64,000 nucleotides of DNA, taken from NCBI GenBank assembly GCA_008973525.1, contig WACJ01000082.1, forward strand, positions 248,001 through 312,000. The letters run 5' to 3'. Of the stretch, positions 56,661 through 64,000 are shown in pieces; position 1 is the stretch's first letter, and each line of letters begins with the position of its first letter. A program made the translations under genes and the position numbers. The notes beneath the pieces were generated by a model that saw nothing but the letters and a program-made list of their open reading frames with translations, did not search any database and had not been told where the DNA came from. This DNA is from Stenopsyche tienmushanensis. Taxonomy: Eukaryota; Arthropoda; Insecta; Trichoptera; Stenopsychidae.

Positions 56661-57118
56661 CTTGTATCTTCACTAAAGCTTGATTGACTCTTTATGTGTC
56701 GATTTCCGTGGAAGAATCTGTTACCTATAACTGGAACCTATAATTACATCAACATGTCTTAGCAATATATTTCACCGCTATTTATTCTAGAAAATACAAT
56801 TTTTGGGATATAAAATGTATTAAATTCAATTAAAATACAATGTATAAAGTTATGCCATGCAAACGGGTACACATTGTGATTTTTAACAGTTGAATACAAA
56901 TCTATGGATTTAACCATTTCACGTTGAAATATGAGTAGCAAGATGCAGGCATCATTTTGTTTTAGTTCAGTGCACGTCGGTTACGTTCGGAGAATGCTAC
57001 TCTTTTCTCGTTAAATTTTTGTGAATTTAGTTTGAGTGTATTGTATGCGATTTTGTATCAATTGTATATATGGATAACATCTATTTTACTTGGATACTTT
57101 TTTTTCTGTATATTTAAG

Positions 57119-60022
57119 ATAAAAAATGTCAGTGATAATAGTGCCTTAAGTCGTTCGAAGACTTTAGATCAACGTATTATCTCCGATCAAATAAACGGTG
57201 AAATATTGGAATGTTCATCAACAACAGACGAACTGCCTTCTTTAGATATTTCCAATTTATTAAGGGTAAGAATTATGTTCAATTTATTTTATATCGAATC
57301 ATTTTAACTCTGTTCCTTATATAATGTTATCTATAATATTTATTTATAGAAATATTCTTGTCCAAATATCAAAATGTTACGTACTGGAGAATACTCTCCC
57401 AACAATCCAGAATTGGCGGGAGATGGGAAAGCGCCTCGCGGCGGAGATGTCTTTCTCGGATTAGGATTATATGAAGAAAAACGTAAAAAATTGCTACAAA
57501 AGAGACAAAATGAATACAGAGAGTATCTCGCAAAGGTTATTTTATTTGATTAAAATTAATAATGTATTTATTTAATGTTAAAAAAATTGTTAAATTGACG
57601 TTATTTAATTTTAATTTATTAGCAAACCCATTTGAACTCTCTTAAAAAACAGAAATCAAATAGAATACCAACCAGAAATTTATTTCTCGACGATGATCAT
57701 TCTGATCTGACAAAGAATACTCATAATTATGATTTAAGACCTAGAAGACCTTCTTCAGTCGGTGTACAAACCGATCCCGAAGAATTAACATTGGTAATAT
57801 TAAATACATTATAAAATATTAAATTAAACATTATTGAAAAATACATTTATTTTAAATTACTTACCAGATGGCATTGAATATTAGACCAAATAATACTCTT
57901 GTTACGCAAGCTGAAAGAGAATTATCTCCGAGACCTTCCGTCGAAAATCAAAACACTACCGATTGGAGAATGTTGGTCGAAAAAGTAAATATCGGAACGC
58001 AAAATAATCTTATTGTGCCACCTTCTATGACTGGAAATAAAAAATACGTCGATAATATGGAATTTGTACCATCCATCGGCGGGAAGAAAAAATTTATAGA
58101 AAGTGTGGAAAACCAAAAACTTGACTTTGGTACCGATTATTTTGATCCTTTTACTGGTTTGTGATTTTCTAAAAATTTTATTAAACAAAAATAAATTGAT
58201 ATTAATTTAGATTTCGTCATATTTCAGATGTCAACAGTAATATTTTTAGAAAAGATAGTCCACGGGCTAAACTATTACAAGATTTAAGGCACACATATAT
58301 GCCGTCCTTATTCGACGCCGATGCCATAAGATATAGAAATATGAAAGTGGAAGAAGTAATACTTTATTAAAATAAGTCTATTCTCGTAATTGATATAAGT
58401 ATTTAAAATATTTGATTTAAATTTAAGGAAACTGCAGCAAAAAGAACTGCGTATCAGATGGAATTGAAGAAACAAATTGACGAACAGCAAAGGATCAGAG
58501 AAGAAAGAAAAGCTAGAGAAAAGTAAATATAATCTTGTAATAATTGTGTACCTTTTTCGTTGGTTTTATTGTTCGGATGACTAAAATCCATTTTTTTTAA
58601 ACTCAATAAACACATTGTTTTATTATATATTATTTCAAAATAAAAAGCTTAAAAAGCAATTAATTTTATTGTAACTTATGTTAGTTTACAATTCGACACA
58701 AAAGTTATAACTGATATATCAAATTTCTTCCCTAAGATTGTTAGAAGAAGCTGAAACGCGTCGCTTAGAAGAACAACTGAAAATGCTTAAATTGGCTCAG
58801 GAGAGTGAGATTGAAAAACAAAAAGAGTTATCTATGAAGGTAATCTGACGTCAATAGTTTTAATCTTTTTGCAAATAATCTAATATCATATAATTTTTTT
58901 AATTGTTTGTCAAATTCTCCGCAATATTATTGGCCGCAATAAAGTAATAAATTCGAATTTTTATTGTCAAATCAAACGCAATAAAATAATTCGCCTGCAA
59001 AATGACTTTAATATAAATATTACCGAAAACGGGGTAGCAATACGCTAAGAGATAATATGAAATAGCGCCTCTGCAATGCGTACATTTATTATCGTAAAAT
59101 GTATAATGACGCCTACTGTGTTATAAGATATTAATATCGTTGATCGATTTTTCAGATGAGGAAAGACACGGCCGATTTCGAACGACGGAGGCAAAAGCTC
59201 CAGAACGACATTGAATCGGAGAAAAAGAATTTAAAAAATGTGAAATCGAAGGCGGCGTATGAATCTCAAGCTTGTAAGCCGTCCGAATCTAACAATATCA
59301 AATCGAATGAACCGAATCATTCCGACAATTCCAGGAAAATCAATTCACGTCTATCGTATTCGCATTCGCCGACACCTCGACACGAACCGGATCCCGACTT
59401 ATTAAGTTATAACGCGCGAAGAAATAATCCGTACGTCGGACAAGACATGCCCAGGCAACGCGTGCCTTATTCCACAAACATCCCGGATAATTCAATATTT
59501 TCACAATCTATCCCGGTGAAGAATTATAACTCCGGTGATGTGGCGCCTGTACCATTTACAACGCAGAGATTTTCTCACGAAAATAGATCTATTAGACCTA
59601 TTCGATATAGGGAGAACTTAGAAAAATCTCATAAAGCTAATAAACCTAGTTATGAGCCGGCATTTTTAAGTAAACGCATAACAGAAATGATCGATCTGAG
59701 CGGTAATAAGAAGAACGATGATAATTATAAAAATTTTGAAGATTCGCTTCCGATACCGGTTTTGAGAGAACCGGATAAAATTAATTTTATCAAAGGTAAT
59801 AACGCGAAGAACGGCGAACAGAGCAGTGACGCCATGAAAAAAGTGGAGCATAAATGGCAAGTGCCGGCCGTTCAGAAGAACATTCTACGCAATAATTACA
59901 CGGAGGATGGCAAACAAGAGAATATTTTGACTCAGTTGGGTTCGATAAGAAGACAATTGCAATTGGAGCAACTCAAATTAGATCAGTCGCAATTTTTCAA
60001 TAAACCGCAATTAATCAAATAA
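57119..60022 (+). CDS. CSPP1: CSPP1-like centrosome and spindle pole coiled-coil protein (3' exons)
   Basis: Eight exons, 57119-57265, 57350-57535, 57623-57793, 57868-58156, 58228-58355, 58428-58522, 58737-58839 and 59156-60022 (stop TAA), join in phase to give at least 661 residues. Features: a conserved block GDVFLGLGLYEEKRKKLLQK with EYREYL (about 81-110) resembling the LPLG.YE(R)KK..L...YR.YL motif of CSPP1; a charged coiled coil (about 310-400: YQMELKKQIDEQQRIREERK, LEEQLKMLKLAQESEIEKQK); a long disordered, Ser/Asn/Pro-rich tail; and a short terminal helix ILTQLGSIRRQLQLEQLKL. CSPP1 proteins bind microtubules at centrosomes, spindle poles and cilia. The start codon is not in the first exon listed, which follows an acceptor (TATTTAAG); an upstream exon at 53054-53203 is a candidate. 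Assignment rests on motifs and coiled-coil layout, so another centrosomal protein is possible. Confidence 0.72.
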
Positions 60023-60054
60023 ACGCATTGTCCCTAATTTGTATATAATTTTAT

Positions 60055-60060
60055 AATAAA
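60055..60060 (+). promoter_or_regulatory. Candidate polyadenylation signal of the CSPP1-like gene
   Basis: AATAAA 33 bp after the stop codon. Confidence 0.5.
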
Positions 60061-60814
60061 TTCATGCAATATTATCGTTCTAAATGCTGATGCACAAAAT
60101 GATTTTGATCTAAGTTACTTCAAAGATTTTTAACTTATGGTTTTGTGCAGACTTTGATTTCAAAACCAATCGTGCCTGGACAATATATTTAGAATTATTT
60201 TTTATTATATTAAACGCAGCACAAATGATTTTATTAAAAGCCAAATTTATGATTTATTCTGTGAGCACAAAAATTGATCATTGATTGATCTATAACAAGT
60301 GATTAAACGAGATCTATTCTTCCAATTGAGTGAATTATTCATGTATTATTTGTAAGCGTACTGATTAAATCACATTTGAAATGCTTTTACTTTGTAATAT
60401 CAAGGTCAGTGAATTTTTAAACAAAGTTGTGTAATTAAAAAAAACTTGCCAAAGATTGTTATAAATATTAAACGTAGACGAATTATTAAGTAACACCATT
60501 AATATACTATCCTTATTAATTATATACTCTAGACATGTAATGTTAATTTTTGATTCCGTATTTGTAATGATATTTTTTATGTAGAATATGAAAGCCGTTC
60601 GGCAATGTTATCAATTTATAGATTTGATTATTCTTTTGCATTTCTCCGATACCGTATTTCGATCCGTCGAATTTAATTTATTCGTAACTTGTTACAAAAA
60701 TGTCATATGACTATAGTCTTCCAAGTCACTTTAATTTACAGAGTATGTTTATTATATAATCTGATTGATTTTGTGAAATGTCATATATACGCTAGCCACC
60801 ATTTTCATCTGTCC

Positions 60815-60905
60815 TAGGCCTCCTCATTCCAATTCCCCAGGCCCAGGCGTCTTTATTGATCTGATCAATCCAGTGTAGTCAAGGTCTTCCGATGGATCTA
60901 CTGCC
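60815..60905 (-). repeat. LINE (RTE-like) C-terminal crumb
   Basis: The minus strand reads IGRP, LHWIDQINKDAWAWGIGMRR and PRTD, resembling the GRP..RW.D.I.......W...A..R..W end common in RTE-type LINE proteins. Only about 30 codons. Confidence 0.35.
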
Positions 60906-63673
60906 ATTTGGTCCCGAATCCAAAATGGTTCAAGGAACTGTTGAAAACTGAACTGTGGAAAATGGTTCAAAGGAATGGTTTAGGTTGCCAGACTATTACC
61001 AGCTTGTTAAGATAGTACCAGACTGGTTCAAACTTGCTGAAGCCAACCATAAAATGATGTTTTTATAAACACCAGACCAAATTAACGTGTAGCCTTAACA
61101 ACACTTATAAATGATTGTTTATTTTACTTATTTATGTTGAATTTTCACTAGATTTCAACCCCCTCCCCTCCCAAACCCAACGGCACTCAATTGCCAGACT
61201 ATCATAATGATAGGTCGGAAACACGCCAGAACACGACTATTAAATTATTCACATGTGTTAGACCGTTTAGTGTGATTTTGAAATATGGTATCAGCGTCAT
61301 GCGTAGAATAATTAAAAGAATGCCAAAGTTATATCAAAAATTATTAAAATTATATCCGACTCACTTATTGTTTTCAATTAGTGTATTTTTTATAAAAAAC
61401 AAGTATGCAATATTTTAATAAGCTTTGTAAATTTTACATTTTGAATTTGCCTTATTCGGAATTGGGGTATTTTGATTGAGATAATATTACGACGAAAGGT
61501 ATTTGAATTCTATTCGGGTCGAAGGCCTTAATTATTATATCATTATGCTTTTTAACAAAAAAAAATTGAATAAACCTAAACGTGTCCATGATTAAAATGT
61601 ACCATCCATATTATATGCCTTATAAATTTTATTGCTTTTATATAAATTTACATGTAATCACTTAGCGATATGTATTTATTCGAAATATTAGACAAATATG
61701 TTGTTGTTAATCGAATTTAATGGTGCTTAATTGACTTCCGAATGTTAAAAATGTTTGGAGATGTAATGATATTTATCTGAAATTAATTATTTATCATTTA
61801 ATGATTCCAAGAATTTGAATTTGTTCGATGCAATTCGAATAGTTGTCGAGAGTATATCAAAATATTAGTACATAATCAATTGTTGATTTAATCCCATGCA
61901 AAAAAGCAGACGTTGAAGAAAATTATTCCAGTTGCTGGTTATGATAAAAATAATAGAGAAATTGAAAATAAATTCATTATTATTTAAGGCGTATTATTAG
62001 TGGCAATTTTATATGTTGATCCTTGAATTTAAATTCGGTTCTGTTTTCTAAAGAATCTTTTAACCATCATAAAACTTAGGTATAATTAATTGAAATCGCT
62101 ATGGTCGGATAAGCTATTAAGCACTTGCAACAAAAATAAGACAACTTTCTTTTGTGTTGTCTTGAGAGCAGGCGTTTGTTTTGATAATTAAGATACTCAC
62201 ATCATTCTTATCGTTGATCAATTTTGTTATTCCTACTTGACTGTTCTGGAGTGGCGTCATTAGCCGAGTATCATCACTCCTTCAGAAGTAAACTGGCAGG
62301 TTTGCATGGTAATAGTCGATTTACGCCTAAAATAGATATAAATAATGAATTCAATTTCGATGTCTCTATTAGAGAGCCATTTTATTCAATATATGCCTTT
62401 TATAAGCAGAAGATGGATCATTCAACAATAAAAATACATTGTATACAATTGGAACGCCTTATGTAATTTTTATAGTATTTAAGTTATATGTACACAGTCG
62501 GATTCTTTGGACGGATTTTGAACTGCTAATTTTTTAGACGTTGTTAATAATTAGCTTGCACATAAATAGTTAAATATCAATTTAACACAACTTCAGAAAC
62601 GCTTAAAATATTCTGTTTTATTGAATTTTTATTGGCACAAATTTTTTTTAATATTCCTAACGAATTTAAAAATGTGTCGAATGTTTGTGACGTATCCAGA
62701 ATCATTTTATTTTACATATATATATATATATGTATATATATAGTATTTTTATTATACAATTTAAACGTAAAATACAACCTCCATTATTTTAATCTCGATC
62801 CATTACAATTGATCTCCGAAGCTTAATTGATCTGTATCTTAAAAATATATGCCATTTTTATTAGTGCTATATATCATAATGCGGACGTGGAAACCGTTAG
62901 ATGTTTCTTATTTGTTTGACTTTATTTGAAACGTTCGATGTTTATACTCTTTTACAATAAAATATGTCCATAAAAATGTTTTTTAATGCCCGATGACCAC
63001 ATGTATCCTTTTTATTATTAGAAAGCTATGAATTGTATAAGAAAGGGTGCGTCCTTAATTTCCTGGGGCGTTTAAAAGATTGCAATCGTTTACGGTGATT
63101 TGCTATTTTGATATTAGAAATAATTTTTGTAATTGAGTTTTTATAGTTTGGAAGCTCCCAGATTAGTTCAGATTCATAATGAGTATTTAAGCAAAATTAT
63201 GTCTAATTGTCGGCATTGTTGTTTGCAAAATATTTTATTATTTTTGTGTCATAATGACTAATGGAAAATAATTCATTGATGATTGTCAGATATTAATTAT
63301 ATTGCATTCTAGAAATTGTTTCTCATCCAAAATGTATCATATTCATATTGATTTCGATATCGTTAACTGCTTAGAAATTTTTCATTTCAAAATTGCCGAC
63401 TATTTTCAATGATCCCTTTGTGATTTTTAAGCCCAGATGTTTTACAACACCGATGACAAATTGTGCGGCATTGCTAATATTTATAGTGCTCGTAACACTT
63501 TAATCTTGTATTGTAAAAAGATTAAATTAATAGATGTATAGCACAAGTATGGATTTCAACATCAATTTGATCTTTCGTTGTTATGACGTTCATTATTTAT
63601 AATCAATATGAATTTTCAGTGTATAAATATTTTTGTGTACGGTTTATTAAAATTTTTGTATTTATATCTACAG
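60906..63673. other. Intergenic or intron, nothing recognised
   Basis: Very AT-rich. Apart from the dinucleotide repeat at 62714-62742, no feature could be supported. Confidence 0.4.
62714..62742. repeat. TA dinucleotide microsatellite
   Basis: An interrupted run of AT/TA repeats, ACATATATATATATATAT then GTATATATATAG. Confidence 0.9.
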
Positions 63674-63710
63674 AAAATCTTACGCCCCAGATGATATGGA
63701 GGCTGGATAA
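63674..63710 (+). CDS. Possible short terminal exon of an unknown gene
   Basis: After an acceptor (TATCTACAG), one base plus AAA TCT continue as KSYAPDDMEAG and a TAA stop. The peptide has the composition of an exposed C-terminus, unlike the AT-rich noise around it. No upstream exon was recognised. Confidence 0.2.
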
Positions 63711-64000
63711 ATTTAACAAAAAAATTTAACAATTTACAGTTCGGGTGTTCCACGCTAAGCTTCTCCTAAAGTGCGGGAGATTTCCCTAGGAAATTCATGA
63801 AACTACTTCTTTCGTAAAATTGATATAATTCTTAAATCAGCTAATAGATTGAAACGAAATTTTAGTGGTGCCTCCAAAAGAGCTTAATGCATATTTAAAC
63901 AAAACAGTGGTTTTCAATAAATGGTACGTTTATCAGCGTGATAAAATTAAAAAAGTGATTTTTTGATATGAGTTGTATGTAAAGGCATTGATTAAATGAC

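Noticed and set aside
57032..57118. Hydrophobic leader in front of the CSPP1-like exon
   Set aside because: There is no ATG in this frame and a splice acceptor lies at 57118, so this is intron sequence, not a membrane anchor.
1..64000. CRISPR arrays, operons, bacterial or phage genes, tRNA or rRNA genes
   Set aside because: I saw no regularly spaced repeats, ribosome-binding sites or cloverleaf structures. The only tRNA-like signal (35190-35220) is too weak.

Overview
The window looks like AT-rich nuclear DNA from an insect. The evidence is spliced genes with short GT-AG introns, a juvenile hormone epoxide hydrolase, a CLIP-domain serine protease, insect-type Wnt and chitinase exons, mariner, hAT, piggyBac-like and pogo/Tigger DNA transposons, Jockey and R1-type LINE pieces, and a nuclear copy of mitochondrial ND4/ND6 that reads in the invertebrate mitochondrial code. 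The insect order cannot be fixed from the sequence alone. No bacterial, phage or CRISPR features are present.

Layout, left to right. The first 26.6 kb holds the 3' half of a Wnt5 gene (+ strand): four coding exons separated by introns of 3.6 kb, 15.6 kb and 75 bp. The long introns are full of transposon remains, including a complete but internally deleted Tigger element, an hAT element with two other transposons nested in it, and piggyBac-like MITEs. A phytanoyl-CoA dioxygenase (PHYH) gene lies on the minus strand at 29.4-32.9 kb. A complete five-exon juvenile hormone epoxide hydrolase gene follows on the plus strand (38.0-39.9 kb), then a broken Jockey LINE and a remnant of a ZNFX1-like gene. 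A complete nine-exon CLIP-domain serine protease lies on the minus strand (43.7-47.8 kb). A mariner/hAT/NUMT nest follows at 48.3-49.3 kb and a decayed mariner at 51.4-52.1 kb. A frame-disrupted chitinase fragment sits at 53.5-54.1 kb on the minus strand, and a CSPP1-like centrosomal coiled-coil gene ends at 60.0 kb on the plus strand. The last 4 kb is essentially empty apart from one possible tiny terminal exon.

The genes do not form a pathway. They are unrelated single-copy neighbours: Wnt signalling, peroxisomal alpha-oxidation, juvenile hormone breakdown, extracellular proteolysis and the centrosome. The dominant biology is transposon activity. One hAT MITE family is present in about a dozen copies, three with perfect 8-bp target duplications. 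A second, unclassified short repeat family (called B here) has about nine copies. At least four elements carry TTAA flanks.

Two observations deserve most attention. The CLIP protease has an intact catalytic triad but a strongly altered activation site. Two conserved genes (Wnt5 and PHYH) and the chitinase fragment carry small frame breaks inside otherwise well-kept exons, which points to assembly indels in the first two and probably real decay in the third. I found no convincing new multi-gene system.
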